Positions 12,582-26,455 are shown, numbered from the stretch's first letter. The stretch is 60,000 nucleotides of DNA from Tubiluchus corallicola (GCA_030141605.1 JAQGDQ010000200.1:188001-248000), one strand, 5' to 3'. Notes: generated by a model from the letters alone, not told the origin. Numbers and translations are program-made.

Positions 12582-15500
12582 TCAGTCTGCGTCTCCATCT
12601 CCTTTATAATGCTGCAAAGTACGAGCAGATGGATCCGTTGCTTCAATCCACTTGGGCATCCAATAATAGGGAATCCATTCACATCTCTCTGGATAAAACC
12701 CGTCAAACACTTTCCGATAAAAATACGCCTCTTTTGAAGGAGGTGGATTAAACGGAAATGTTTCCTTTACATTTTGCATTTCAACGTCGGACACCTGAAA
12801 TATAAAATCTATTGTTAAAAGCAGACTAGGAACAAAATGTTCCGATAAAAATACGCCTCTTTTGAAGGAGGTGGATTAAACGGAAATGTTTCCTTTACAT
12901 TTTGCATTTCAATGTGGACACCTGAAATATAAAATCTATTGTTAAAAGCAGACTAGGAACAAAATGTTCACTAATTGCAAAAAACAAGAAGATGACCCAA
13001 AAACTGTTTGTTTTGTTAGCCATGTATGAAAAGCAAATAAACATACAAAGAACACTGAGGTCTTGAATTAACAGAAACAAAGTTCAGATAACTGATCACC
13101 ATTATAAGTAACTCTACAAACAGTTTTGCTTTTTTGTGGTGAATATGAGATGAATTGAATACGATGCTTTTCACTTTTTAATGGAAATTATGGCAGAAGA
13201 AACTAGAATGAGGATACTCAATAGAGGTTAAAGCAAAATTTAGTTTAACATTTCTTTATTTTGTGATGTTAACCTTCCACATTGTGAAACCAAGGGGTTC
13301 CCAAGTCTTGCCCAGTTCTACTCATGCACAAAGTTCACCACTTTTGTTTATATAAGCATTTTTTTATTTTGTAACCACGACCATAGACGTTTCAAACCCA
13401 AAATCGTTGGTTTCCAGCTCTTGTCCAGGCCTATCCTTGCACCCAGTTCGATGATTCGACTTCATCCATTTTGATTTTATTGTACGGATAGATACACGTA
13501 CGTTCCAACTAATGTCCATGCACGTAGTAAGTTTTGGGAAATCGACTATTGAACAAAAGCTTTCTAGTTAAGGTCAAATGCCAGCCAAAAGAAATAAGTC
13601 AATGCATTTCACAACATAGTCGGTCGATTAGGGAATTATTACAACAAAAAGCAAAGCAACAACTGCATTTAACAGACCTTAGTTTCAATATAATCCTGTA
13701 GAACCTGGAACCATGATTGTTTCTGGGATGATACACCATCACTAAATGCTTCCTTCGGTCGCCACAATACGTCTTCAGGTATCAAACCTTGTCCACTAAA
13801 TGCTAAACGTATTAGATACTTTTCACAATTAGATTTGGGCTGACGCTCCTCAGGTGGTATAGAAAGATAGTATGCGGTAAATTGGTGATCCAAGAAAGGT
13901 ACACGTAACTCCAATCTACAAAAATATTTTATCTAATCAGTCACTTTCGTAATGTTGTAGTTCACAGCTCATAGAATTTTAATTTATGCCAGGTTTTATT
14001 TGCTAAAACTTATCTAAAAATAATGGCAAAAAACAAATGTATAGTATAGTATTTAAAATTTTACTGAAATCATTTAATGTCCAAAGAAAATGTTCTGAAA
14101 AACAGGAAATATAGAACAAGAGTTTTGTATGGTTGCACAATTTAACACTTTCATGACTTGTGCTTACTTGGCATACCTGCATTTCAATTATTTTTACACC
14201 TTTTGTGGCAAGATTTCTGCACAAAAATGGACAATTGTTTGCTTATCTAAGCTTCATAATTTATTATTTGTTATGTCCACATCTAGGTTACCTGTTACCA
14301 TACTTCATGTATAACCTATTATAGAGCAAATATAAAAAAGGCAATGCATCTTTTATATGAATTTCACTTTAATAGTAGTAGTATAACTTAAACACACTTT
14401 TGCTGTGTGGAAATTGTAAAGCGGAACAGCAGAATGAACGATAATATGAAAAGTATGCTGGAATTTATTATTCCACACGACAACATATATGTCATAAGTT
14501 TCGAATTCTATTAGAGCTCAATGTCAACAATCAATTAAAAATCTGTAGGTTTCTGTTTGGTGTTTCACTTAAAGATCTAAACTTTGATTCACTAATACTG
14601 GATTCTAGCAAAATTGGATAAAATTCTAGTTTTTCTTTTTACAAGACAAAAATATTGCAAAGTGGTCTTAAACTTTTACTAAAGACTGTGAACATTGCCT
14701 GTCAGGTGATTAAAGCTGGTTAAAAAATAGGAATAATTTCTGTTTTCCAGTGTATGGCATCCAGAGTTCAAATCTTTGGTTTTATCACTCAATGACAATA
14801 AGCACATTCTATTTCTAACTTCTAGATGCTACATGCTGGATGCAGATGCCGATGTTGGATGCTTTGGGGTACCATAAGCTTTAAATAAGATATGTTTACT
14901 GTTTCAATTAACTAAGACAGTAGTGATTACAATAACAAGCAAAAAAGAATATCGCAGTTCACATTTAAAGAAATGTGACATAGTAGCAATGTAATCTTAA
15001 ATTTGATCGACTATGTTTTCCTTTTAAATCTCAATAATGTACATTTGTGTTTTGTTAAGTAATGTTCGACTAACACAGTTTGGAAACAAATCAGATCCAG
15101 CAACTAAAAGTTTATCTTCATCAAGCTTCAGAAAGTCATTGAAATTAACATACAAATAATGTGCATCATTCTCCATATGTAATATGCAGCATGTTTTTTA
15201 TATTATTGTTGCCTTTCCTTTTATTAAATTCAACCCACTACTACATTTATTTGAAACATGACTACGCATTTAGAAAACACAAGTTTAAGAAACTGATGGA
15301 TAATATACACTGTACACCACAATGTACAAACATAGAACGCTGTAGAAGCATAGCAGGGGATATAAAGAATGCTAAAATATATCTAAAGAAATACCACAGA
15401 GAAATTTTCATTTACAGTAATTCCTTGAGTTGAGTGACCGCAGAACAAGATTATACACCTGGAGGACATAGACTAAATTATTAAGCATGAAAACAGCTAG

Positions 15501-18500
15501 ACTGTACAAGTATACGGTAATACATCCTTATTACCCATGGGCAGCCGTTGTTCTGTCTGCACGTAATACATCGTACATGTAGAGATCTTTTAGCAAGCGT
15601 CTACTTTCCCTGTCTGCTTCATCAGCATTCGGTGCCTAAAATAAAAAGAAAACTAAATAAAAAATAAATAAATGTGAATGTAAAGAGAGCTAAACATAAA
15701 TCAAATTATAATTTTTACATGACAGAAGAGCAGTTACTGAAATTTATTAATTAAAATTTAAAGAAAGACCATAAATTTATGGGGAAAAAATTACCTCAGC
15801 TAAGGAGATTATGTTTTCATAGCCGTATGTTTGTTTGTTTGTTTGCAAACAGGATTACACAAAAACTGTTCGATTAATTTTCATGAACTTTTGGGGTCAT
15901 GGGACAAGGAAGAAAGCTTTCAATGTGGGCATAATTGATTAAGAACTGTGAAGGAAAATCAATTTTTATGTATGGAAAAATATTATGTGATGTCGCAATA
16001 AAGAATTGCCCAGAAACAGCAAAAAGCAAGTATACACATCATTAATCAGATAATGTCAGGACAACTGATGATGTGTTAACCTAAAGTGACTATGAGATTT
16101 AACAAACTATATTCACAAGTTTTGGCGGGATCTATGCTCTACTGAGTACCATTGCAGTTAGTAATGCATTATGACTTTTCTTGGTAGAGTTTAGGTACTG
16201 AGTTCATGGTAACTACCTAACTTAATCCAAAAACATACAGCTAACATACCCTTTTTTTAAATACCAAGTGAATAATAGTAAAAAACCTCTACGTTTTATT
16301 GTCCAATAACATTAAATCACCACTCTCCTTAAGCTTGGCATCCTGCATACCTGACTCTAGCAGTCAACAGCAGGGTCTATACTGCTGTAGAATGGTTGTA
16401 AAACGTCAGAAATTAGCTCACAGAAAAAGATAATCTTCTAGTTTAGGGCGATATGCTAAACCCTTCAAGTGTCTTGGCCACACCTGAATCTTACCTCAGT
16501 AAGAATAGTTGAAAGCAGCATGGCAAATGAAATCTGCTCAGAAGCAGGATTAGCATGCTTAACTTCATAAAGAATTGCACCCCATTCCACTTAACTAGTA
16601 TACCTCACTTCCAACTACTATATAACAGCAAAAATTCAGCAACTGCTGACTAGTTTCTTATAGCGTCATCAGTACATTATTAATTAAACTCAAACACACA
16701 TCAAAGTCAGTTTTCATTCTTAGTCGCAGTCAATAGATCCATCCTCAGTTACACCCTAAACTAAGCAGCATTTAACTTAAGAGTAATCATTAATGATATT
16801 CCAAGGGGATTTGTTTAGGACAATTTCTGATCAAACCACGATAATCCCTAATTTTCAAACCAAAACAGCAGCAGCTAAATAAAACTTTACTTGACCGTAT
16901 CAAAAAGAAGTGATATTCTATTACAACCTACCTTATGGAAGTAAATGTATCCTTGGGCAACTTCATCAGCTCCCTCGCCAGAAAACAGTACCACGGTGTC
17001 TGTATTTTTTGTAATGTACTCACTCACTAAATACATGCCTACAAAAATATGTTTAATTACCAGAGCTCTTAAAGCAAAGCTTAACGCAACAAGAATGTAA
17101 ACAGAAATGAGAAATGCTCATAGTCTACCTACAGCCTTGCATCTGGTGTTTGACATTTATTTTGGAACTCACAGTTAAGATGACAAAGCTCTTCAAGTTA
17201 TGTTTTTTCATACTGTTAAATCATCACTGCAGATATCGTTATTGCTTTCCTGCTATAATGTCAGTCTACAGATTAAACTGGATGAATTATAAATTTAACT
17301 TTTAGGTATCTTATGCAGCTAACTACCTAAGCAGCAACTCATACCGCATAAGAATCTAATTGCAGAGCTGTAACTTTTTTCTTAAAAGGACAAGATGGAA
17401 CCAATGTATTCTAGATTGGACAGGTACTACACTATCAGAATGTTTTTAAATCTACGAGACTAACTATGATGTCAATCAGAAAATCAATAATTTTTTCTAG
17501 TGAGAGTGTCAGGGAACATTAAGATTGTTTCTCTACTATCAGCAGTTTAAACTTAACATGGCATGTCATTGTGTTAATAAGCATTAAGTTAAAAGCTTAA
17601 CAAAAATTGTGCATTCCAAAGAAACAGAAAAATTAAACTGCTGTTTCAGTGAGTCAAGTAACCAACTGGACTGAAGTTTACAAATCCCCACACAATAAGG
17701 CTGCTAAGCTTTTGCTATCATTTAATATATTTACATTATCAACAAGCCCACACTATTTGGACACATAAACACACCTGAGGTTCCAAAGTACAGAAGAGTG
17801 AAGTATAATTAGTCGTCATCGGCTTTGATTGCAGCGTAAATTAATGGCTATTTGACAGGTTTAGCAGTGTAGCCTTGTAATCTTTCTAGTATGCCAACGT
17901 AACGCTATAAGAAGTTCTTTAATGCAGGGGCACAAGAGCATTGTAAATAAATAACAAGTAGGACATTATTTTAAAATGCTACTACACACGTGTTAAAAAT
18001 GCAGTTTTATATTTATGTGAATAATTATGCAAAATGAATGCAAGATGTTATTAATAATCAGAAACTGCGATAGTGTGTAATAACAAGTGAACAAAATGTA
18101 CTGTGAATAAACCTAATAAAGAAGTTACACAATATGCTCAAGCTTCTTTTGTGAAAATGCAGTCAGTAAAATCACTATTCTACTTACTATTATATGTAAC
18201 GGCTGTGCTAATCGCATGTTCATTGATTAAGACGGTGAGAAAAAGATCAAATTTTTATAGAAAGCTGCACAATAATATATATGACGGAAACAGGCTTCTA
18301 GCAAAAACTTCAAACTCGATACCAAAAAGTGTGGAAGTGTATGAAGTTAGTTACGGCCGGACGTACAAAGACGCTCGGTTTAACAGGCCAGTGGACAGAG
18401 CACTACGAACAGCAGAAAAATACATGAAGCCATTTAATGTCGATTCAGTGAGAATTAGACATCGTCCAGTGTTCCTGACTGGCTTTGACACAACACATTT

Positions 18501-21500
18501 TACCGAAGGTGAAGGTCTACTACAGAATCTGAATGAAGAAATGGGAATTGAAAATTACACGCTTGTGTTTTATGACTTGGGGCTTAATAAAAGTCAAACT
18601 AAGATGGTAAGCATCTCTTTATAACTGCAAAATATTAAAATGTTTGAATAATATAAGCAGTTGAATATGGAGATAGATTGACTGCTCTCACACAAAAACA
18701 CTCAGGTAGCAATAGCATATAAACGTTTTTCTAAACTGCAAACTACCATAAAATGATAAATGTATAATTTAACTGTGTATAATATAATGTATAATATATT
18801 TATCTGTATCTGCTGTATCTATAATATACAATTGGGTGGTCAGATTAAAATCGAATAATGTGGCAAAACTGACTAGTAATTACTTGTAAAAGTGATAAAA
18901 AATTCCTGGTGGGTCACATCATAATATATTACTATTAAACTCAAATGTATTTCGTATTTGATTTACATTTTCAGATAAAGCAGTACTTGAGTCTCAACCA
19001 TGGTGTCTACAAATTATTTGAATATAATAAGTATCCAAAGCATCTTAAAAATCTTTTCAATTATGCATTCAAGCCTGTTATCATACAAGTAAGCACTTTA
19101 TATATCTAGTCTATTGCACAACTCTAGTAATTTGTCTTTAGACTTTTCCTCACATTTGGCTTCATAATGTGATTCATAATTGTAAATATTTAGATTTTAA
19201 AGTATCTCTCTGCAAACTCTGCCAGACCAGGTAATTTTCAGATGCATAAAATGAGCAGCTTTGTTTGACTCACGATTAAAAAAAATTATAATCTTTAAAC
19301 TATTTCTGACGTGCATTTAGTGCAATAATTAGTTAACCTGTGTGGAAACTAACCAACTTAGTCCTTCATATGCACACAATTAAATAATGAAAATGATTTC
19401 AGAAAATATGAAATTTATTAATGTGAATGTCAATTGTAGTTTATGTAAACATAAATTTAAGAAGAATATTTTGTCAAAATGTTACAAAATTTGTTGTTTC
19501 CCTTACAGGAAGCACTACAAGAATTTGGTTTTGTTTTCTGGGTGGATACATCTTTTAGATTAAGGCACAATAAAATCTCTCAGTTACAAACATTATGTGA
19601 TCAAGCTAGAACTGAAAGAGGCTTTACAATCTGGCAGCAAAAGAGAACACTGTACTGTTTCGTACATGCTGGCATGTACGAGTACTTTAACGCTGGCGTT
19701 GCACTGTACAAAGAAAAAGAATACCATGGAGTTCATGGAGGTGCTATAATGGTGTATAATACTCAGTTTACTCACAACTACATTATCATTCCATGGACGA
19801 CCTGTGCCCTGACAGAGGATTGCATAGCACCTAAAGGTTCTCACCGTAAGCCGTGCCACTGGCACGCACCTGGAGATTACTGCTGTCATCGCTACGACCA
19901 AGCAGCTTTGGCTATTATAATGTTACAACTATTTCAGTATGACTCGTCAAAGTTTGATGCGAATTTTTTACCACATCACTTTCAGAAAAATGACGTGTCC
20001 AGTAGCAACTACCTAAGAAACTTTGTAAATAAGTGATAATGACTGGGAAGTCTCCAAGAAAATATGGTTGAACAAATTGTGGAAAGAGTAAAATCTAAAT
20101 CTCCTGTCCACATATACAATTTATCTTGTTACTCGTGAACTAGATGAAGTTTGGTTAGAAAATAAATTTGACAAAAAATAAGTGAGATAAATGATATTTG
20201 TGTGATTAAAAATAATGTCCGTGTGACATATATTTCTCTTTTATGCTTTTAACTTGTTTAATGTGTACAGAGAAATGATGTTAACAAAAAAATGTTTACT
20301 ACAAAAGTTGTGATGATAGCCAAAACAGCCGGTTATAAGAAAACAAAGTTTAGCTACACTAAATGTATGCCCGCAAAGTAAAGCGTTGACACCAAGGCAT
20401 ATTTAATGTATTGTTAAAGGAAGGTGCGAAAAATGTGGCAGCAGTCACAATACTTAATATACACTGAAAAAGAGAACTGTATTGAAATAAACTTGTTTTC
20501 ATAATGTCTTTATCGCTCTGTTTTTTCTCTTTTAACCCTGGACTACAAGTCACCACTCTCATTGAAGGACCATAATACTAAAGTGATATTTTTATACTGG
20601 CTTGCCCAAATGTGTAATTTTAATTAATGCTGGCAACAGTCAACCATTGCATTTGGAGAGAAGAGACAACTTCTTAAACATCAAAGCAGTATTCAGTGAG
20701 CTGCTAACATAATAAATATTGCACGTAGAAATTATCGGTGCCAAATCTGACAAAGTTAAATTTGTGCAATCGCTTGCCTTGCCAGAAGCAAGTTTCTAAC
20801 AGCCCTTAGCGACGTCTGCTTGCAGTGACTGTTCCAAGAACAGCTTCACATTGTGCTCTGCAGTGGAAAATGTGCTTTTGTCATCTTCAGAAACCATTAG
20901 CATTAATTAAATTATTACACTGTTCGACAGTTTTTTTATTAAAAAAGAAAAATAAGAGAAAAAACGTTTTTATCCCTTTCCTACTATACAATTTTATATG
21001 AGACCAGGTTGATAAGTTAACCATACACTGCAAACGTAACATATTTAAAAAAAAACTCACCTACAGAAGCTCGTATGGTCGTGATGTCATAAGTTTCCAA
21101 ATGATAAATAACATTTTCTAATGCATTAATACCTTGCTCTGGTGTAAATATAACCTCATGGTGTTCTGTGCCAAGGTGTTTTGCAACCTGTAATAAGAAA
21201 AGCTTGAAAGCATAATTTTCGCTAAACAATCACCAAACCTACAAATGGGTTGCAGTTACAATCATTTCCTAGTAAAAAAGTTAGGTATTTATCAATATTT
21301 ATTTTTAAGTAAACATTTTTTCTATAATTATAACAGTTAAAATGGATTTATGCGCTTAACTCATCTTTGGTGCAAATTAATTTAATAAATAAAAAAAGTT
21401 AAAATTTTTCAAACACGAAGCAGAATTACAAAGCCCTTCAATAAAGTCAACACAGAGCTACTTATGTGAATTATGAGTGATGTTAGAATTAATGCTTGAT

Positions 21501-24346
21501 AAATGTCAAGGAAATCCTAATTTGCTGACCTTTCTGGCTGCCAGTACATCTGTGCTTCCTTCCATTCCTATTGAAAATGTCTGAATCGGATATTTAAGAA
21601 ATTCATCCATGCTAGCATTAACAACCAGTGCTGCTACAACACTTGAATCTAAACCACCTGAAAATACATTAATAATATATACCATTTTGAATGGTACACG
21701 CATCCAGTTTTTACTTTTCTTTTAGTTCTATTGTAACATGTAATGTTGTAAAAATTTACATAAAAACACTTTGACAAACTCTAGACAATTAATAAACAAG
21801 AGACCATATAGTTTCTGATAAATATTGACTGGCAAACTAACTAATGTACAGACAGACAAAAATGGCAAAGAAACATGCAACATGCAATGCTTATTATCAC
21901 TGCCATGTTTATTAAATATAAACTACGTAATTTAGCAAACAGTAACCAAAAAAACTGCGATTATCACAAAACCAATAAGATTAATATTATACACGCATAA
22001 ATGCAAAGTGAATTCCTAATTTCATAGGTTTTATTCTCAGATACTCAGTCTTGCATAAACCTATCCAACAATGCAACTAATTCACAAAAAAACAGTACAT
22101 CATGCATAGTTGCATACATAAAAGTAATTACAAGCCAGTTTATGTACAAACCTGATAAAAGGCAGCCTATGCGTCGATCTGACATCATCCTCTTTTTTAC
22201 AGCGCCTACTAATAGCGTTCGAATGTTTGCTGAAACGTCGTCTACAAAAAGAAAAGACAACAGAAATGTTTTCAATGTCAGTTCTGTAAATAAGATAACA
22301 GGCAGTAGCATATTAACAAATGTACTTAACAGAGTTTGTTTTAAAGCTAAACTATATAAAAAACAAGTATTTCTAGCACAGAATGGAAAATCGTCAATGA
22401 TATGAAATGAACCTCTATGTACATCACTTTATAATAGATGATTATAATAATATAATATAATAATAACAATAATCATAATAATAATAATTCACTATTTACA
22501 AGCAATACATTGCATTTCATTACTTTTATCAGGCTAATCAGGTTTAAATCGTTTTGCATTTTGATACCATTGTTTAATTGTTAATTTAAAAAAAATGGAA
22601 TTTAACTTTACAACAATTGTAACTCCAAAATCACTACTGTGTATATACTGATTTGGAGGGCAAAAACGTTGCATTAATCCTGAGACAGACTGCATTGACA
22701 AAGTGCACATACCAGCTAACATGCGAGACGGGGCTATCATCAAGTCATACCGTGGCATGTCTCCAATGTGGTGAAAACACTTTTTCTCCAATAATGTTAC
22801 TTTGCCATCTTTATCTAGTTGATATGATTCAATGTGACCTGGTGAAAATGGGGTCAGCTCTGAAAGATGACCATTTACCATACTTTCAGGCAAAGTGACT
22901 AGCCCTGTAATAAAAAATGAGATCAACAGACATATCCACATATATGTGTTTTTATTCTTTTAAATCCTACTAATCATCAAAATGGAATTACCTTTTATGT
23001 CCTGGAATGAGCTAATGCAGATAGATGTCTAAATATAATGAGAGAGAGCTGTTCACTAACTTATTGGCAAATTGTCAAAAATATTCCAAATACTTTGTTT
23101 GCAAAGTTACAGCCGGAATCAGCTTTTCAGTACTGTCAAATAGGACAGGAGCGGTTTACACAACTCAAAAGCTCTTAATTTTTGATTTCAGTATTAATGT
23201 ATTTTAATACACCTCATCATTAGCACCGATTTTTCGCTTGATAAAAAGAGATAAAATTATGAAAATTATTCATACATGTGTACATCAGCCAACTAAATCT
23301 GTCATTTTCCAATGATTCGGGTTAGTGGTATGATACTCTGCAGTAAATAAAGTAATGTTTAGACTGTGACTTAGTACAAACCTTTAGCTTCTGAGCATAC
23401 AGCTAATACACCATCTTCAGACAAGAGTTTAAAACTTGGCCGCACACCATATGTATCTCGTCCCAAATGCACCTGCTTCTTTTGCGTATCAAGAATGCAG
23501 AAAGCGAAAACACCATCTAGGTGAGCAGCTGCAAATTCAGCGCCACCTTTTGCATAAAGATGAAGGATCACTTCTCCATCGCACTGCGTTTGATACATGA
23601 ATCCAAACTCTTTGCACAACTAAAAATGACATTAAAGTTCTTCTTTGAATTAATGAAATTAATAAACTAAGAAAATACTGCAAACCAGAAAGAAAGGGCA
23701 AGTTAAAGTTTTGCAAATTGAGCCTCAAAACCTTGTTTTCATTTCCTGACAACTAACACAATGTGCTGGTGTCGTAAACTACAAGTATTATGGGTCCAAC
23801 GTGCTGTTGCCAGTTAACTAGTTTATTACCAGTGTGTACCTAGAAATTATTGAGTCTGGCTAATTCCGCATAATTCCACAGTACATCGGCAAAAAATTTT
23901 AATTTGGACAAGATATAAAATTAGTAAACAATATGTAAACTGAAGAAGTCGTGGCAAAAAAAATTAATTTGGACAAGAAATAAAATTAGTAAACAATATG
24001 TAAACTGCAGAAGTCGGCAAAAAAGTTACTACAAAGGTAACGAAATACTCTACCCGTTTATGATTGTAGATTTCACCATTGTATATCATCCATAAATAAG
24101 GCAGTGAATTGACTCTCATTGGCTGCATTCCATACAGATCATCAACAATGGCAAGACGATGAAACGCCAAGCAGCAGTGAGGAAAAAAATGCATGTTTGT
24201 CTCAACTCGAAATGCATCTGGTCCTCGATGCGCGACCTTGAGCACATTCGCAATCTGCTTATTGATGACTTCGTAACTTCCAAATAATGCCCAAATTCCA
24301 CACATGATGAATTCACATTAATGAAGCCAATATTTGTCACCGCAAT
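12582..24346 (-). CDS. ASNS: Asparagine synthetase [glutamine-hydrolysing], complete gene
   Basis: Makes asparagine from aspartate, ATP and glutamine in the cytosol. Ten coding exons, in gene order: 24054-24305 (ATG), 23382-23619, 22713-22904, 22152-22241, 21530-21657, 21061-21187, 16932-17038, 15535-15635, 13678-13915 and 12582-12794 (stop). All phases agree and sum to 1,686 nt, or 561 residues, the same length as the human enzyme as I recall it. The N-terminal glutaminase domain begins [10 protein letters not shown], with Cys2 as nucleophile, then AHRGPDAF and YNGEIYNHK. The synthetase domain carries the ATP-binding SGGLDSS (residues 257-263, split by a phase-1 intron), [11 protein letters not shown], and ELRVPFLDH with [10 protein letters not shown]. 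The end reads [17 protein letters not shown]. An acceptor at 24347-24348 implies that the first exon extends to 24346 and that a non-coding exon lies upstream. Two donors are weak (GTCAGC, GTCTGT). No active-site residue is missing. Confidence 0.97.
12712..12966. repeat. 128-bp tandem duplication across the last ASNS splice acceptor
   Basis: Copy 1 (12712-12839) contains the 5' part of the last ASNS coding exon, its splice acceptor and adjacent intron. Copy 2 (12840-12966) repeats it almost exactly inside the intron. The main differences are a short substitution and one missing base (CAACGTCGGAC against CAATGTGGAC). Copy 2 keeps an intact acceptor: on the minus strand the sequence ends TATTTCAG at 12922-12923. 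Confidence 0.93.
15828..16110. repeat. Possible interspersed repeat in ASNS intron
   Basis: A run of GTTTGTTTGTTTG at about 15830 leads into a segment resembling the widespread 'gtttgtttg...gttcgattaattttcatgaa' type of invertebrate interspersed repeat. The right border is unclear. This is recognition by general appearance only. Confidence 0.3.
18096..18154 (+). promoter_or_regulatory. Two short upstream ORFs before the DUF1647-like gene
   Basis: An ATG at 18096 opens a five-codon frame (ATG TAC TGT GAA TAA). A second ATG at 18134 opens ATG CTC AAG CTT CTT TTG TGA, ending at 18154, two bases before the presumed main ATG at 18157. If both are in the mature 5' leader they could dampen translation of the main frame. 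The transcription start is not known. Confidence 0.4.
18157..20036 (+). CDS. DUF1647-like type II membrane protein (putative glycosyltransferase-like), nested gene
   Basis: Three exons, 18157-18606, 18975-19088 and 19509-20036, all joined in phase 0 with clean GT..AG borders; 363 residues. An ATG with A at -3 starts [20 protein letters not shown], a short cytoplasmic end followed by a hydrophobic anchor (about residues 7-24), then a basic stem. This is the layout of Golgi type II proteins. The lumenal part carries the word order I associate with DUF1647: [57 protein letters not shown], then a Cys/His-rich stretch ([20 protein letters not shown]). The family is often described as glycosyltransferase-like, but no reaction is established here. 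The whole gene lies antisense inside intron 6 of asparagine synthetase. A frame-compatible GTG upstream (18103) is unlikely to be used. Confidence 0.85.
20161..20166 (+). terminator. Poly(A) signal AATAAA of the nested gene
   Basis: An AATAAA hexamer lies about 125 bases after the stop codon of the DUF1647-like gene, in the same orientation and still inside the asparagine synthetase intron. Confidence 0.6.
23888..24020. repeat. 65-bp tandem repeat in first coding ASNS intron
   Basis: Two near-identical copies (23888-23952 and 23953-24014), each starting GGCAAAAAA and containing TTGGACAAGA.ATAAAATTAG, plus the start of a third (GGCAAAAAAG). It stands about 30 bases from the donor of the first ASNS coding exon. 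Confidence 0.85.
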
Positions 24347-25427
24347 CTGTAATTATAAAGATTATGAGTTGGAACAGGAACAGGAAAAAAAAACGTGTGG
24401 CATTCTTAGCCAATTGCCTTGTTACTCACATACTCAACATACAAAACTGTTTCAGTACTGTGCTTGGTTACTGAACTGCACTCCAGAATTTTCCAGTAGC
24501 TAAAAAAGCATGCATGTGTACCTACAGGCTACACGTACTTACAGTCATGCACAGGGCCATTCTAATAATTTCTCATTGTTGGACTATAGTGAAAATTACT
24601 GTATTTGCATTTTTACTGGGCAAACACTATCAGTGATTCAGCAAGGATTGGTAAACTAATATACTAAATATTATTCCAGTAAATGAATGGAAATTATTTA
24701 GAAATTTCATTTTGCCCTCTTCATGGCTTAGTCAACAATTTTCAACTTTGAATATTAAAAGGTTTTCTTGCTTTATTGGAATCACCTAGACAGAATATTT
24801 TAATATGGAGCGTATTACTTTTTGGTCTAGAATATATTGCCTGTACTGTATATACTATAGAATATAGAGTCAATGTATGCAATGTTAATAAAATTCATCA
24901 TTCCAGTAATTCAGTTATTAAATCTACAAGAATAACAGAGAAAAATTTTAAAAGTGTGCCAATGACTCCCCTCAAAAATTTCAGGGGCACTTTTTATAAC
25001 ACCCTGGCGTGTTTCAAAAGACAGACACTGTATAACTAATTACATGTTAAAATGCAAAAAGAAGTGTCAAGAAGATCATATAGAACATTTTCATTATTGT
25101 TTTTCAGTAATGTTCCTATACAAATGTTTCTAATTAGTATTTTTGTCTTTAAAAAATATTGATAAAATCTGTGCTGATTCTGCTTTTATTGTGAGCTTTT
25201 CGTGATACAATAAATTAAATTAAATTATAATATCATAAATATCAATTCTACAGAACATGAGATAATTTCAAATATATAAATTTATCAGAAACATAAAGTA
25301 ACTGTAGAAATTCTTTTTATTATCCTTATATATTAATGTGGGCATATTGACTTAGTGTATCAGTGTTTAACATCATTTTCTTGGCCTTCTAGTCCCATTT
25401 TGGCTTTGGGAGATCTCGGTTTCAAGC

Positions 25428-26455
25428 AGGGGTGTTTGGGATCAGGGCCATTATGATCCTAACCTCCAAACCTTCTTCAAATCCTGAACCCCATTCCTGA
25501 ATGTTCGGTCCTATCCCAAACCCTGTTTCCGACTTGTCATCCTGTTTCAACCCTGATCTCAACAAAAAACTGTAAAAGTTTACAATATTTGAAAAACAAT
25601 GTTGACTTTACATTTTTAAGGCATATGAAAAAATTATCCATTTATCGAGTTATTCAACAGATAAATTTTGTGACAACGTACTTTCATTGAAATTTTATTA
25701 ACCATAACTACATCGCGTGACTGTTGCAACTATTTTTTTAAAATGTCTTGTAAGCAGTTTAAAGTAAACTCATTATTAGCTTTTATAAAAGGAGCCATAA
25801 ATACAGAGAGAGTGCATCTGGCCATCTATGAGTGTGACACTTCTACTGGGTGTACTTGACCAATAATATTGGAACAATATATGAAAAATATTTTGTCTTA
25901 TCTAAATATCGTCCAAGAAAGTAATGCTTCTTAGTCAGAATGCACTATGCATAATTATTCCTTCTAACTATTATTTTAACTTCATAACTAGTAGATTACT
26001 GTTACTTGTGTTTTTTATCATAGTGAAATGTAAGAATTAGTTATGTAGACACCACACTAGCATGTATAATAAAGCTACTACATGATAGGCAGTAAATAAA
26101 TATTTTATCATTGACAGAATCAAATACACAATGCATTAGTAATAATTAATGCATTTGTAGCTGGTAACCTGTCGGACAGCAGGTGTGTAGGTGGACCTGC
26201 TCACAGTCTAGATAACATTTTTTATCCAGGATTCTAGGCACCTATAAACAATAAGTCAGAGCTAAAGTTGTGGAATTTCGCTGTAATTTTCTTATCTCCA
26301 TTTATTGACGATTATGTATTTATGCTTTGTGGTCAGCAATTCTGGCTGAACATTTCGTCTAAACCCAAAAAATCCTGACCTCCAACTCAGTTAGTGTTCC
26401 GAACCCCGATCCTGACAGCTGATCCTGACCAGAACTTCAATCCTGTCCTAAGCTT
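25428..26455 (+). repeat. 1-kb interspersed repeat, copy A
   Basis: Begins GGGGTGTTTGGGATC and has G/C-rich ends built from words such as AATCCTGAACCCC and CCGAACCCCGATCCTGAC. The interior is A+T-rich and non-coding. Matched along its length by the reverse complement of 40128-41227. Shared words in the same order include CCATTTAT, TGTCTTGTAA, GTCTTATCTAAATATCG, TAATTAATGCATTTG, AGTCTAGATA, ATCCAGGATT and TTATCTCCATTTA. Exact borders and target duplication were not resolved. Confidence 0.8.

Noticed and set aside
12895-13080. Open frame ending [10 protein letters not shown] in an ASNS intron
   Set aside because: It is the frameshifted tandem copy of the ASNS terminal exon plus intron, not an independent gene.
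19593-19901. Minus-strand 102-codon frame opposite the third exon of the DUF1647-like gene
   Set aside because: Antisense shadow of a clearly coding exon.
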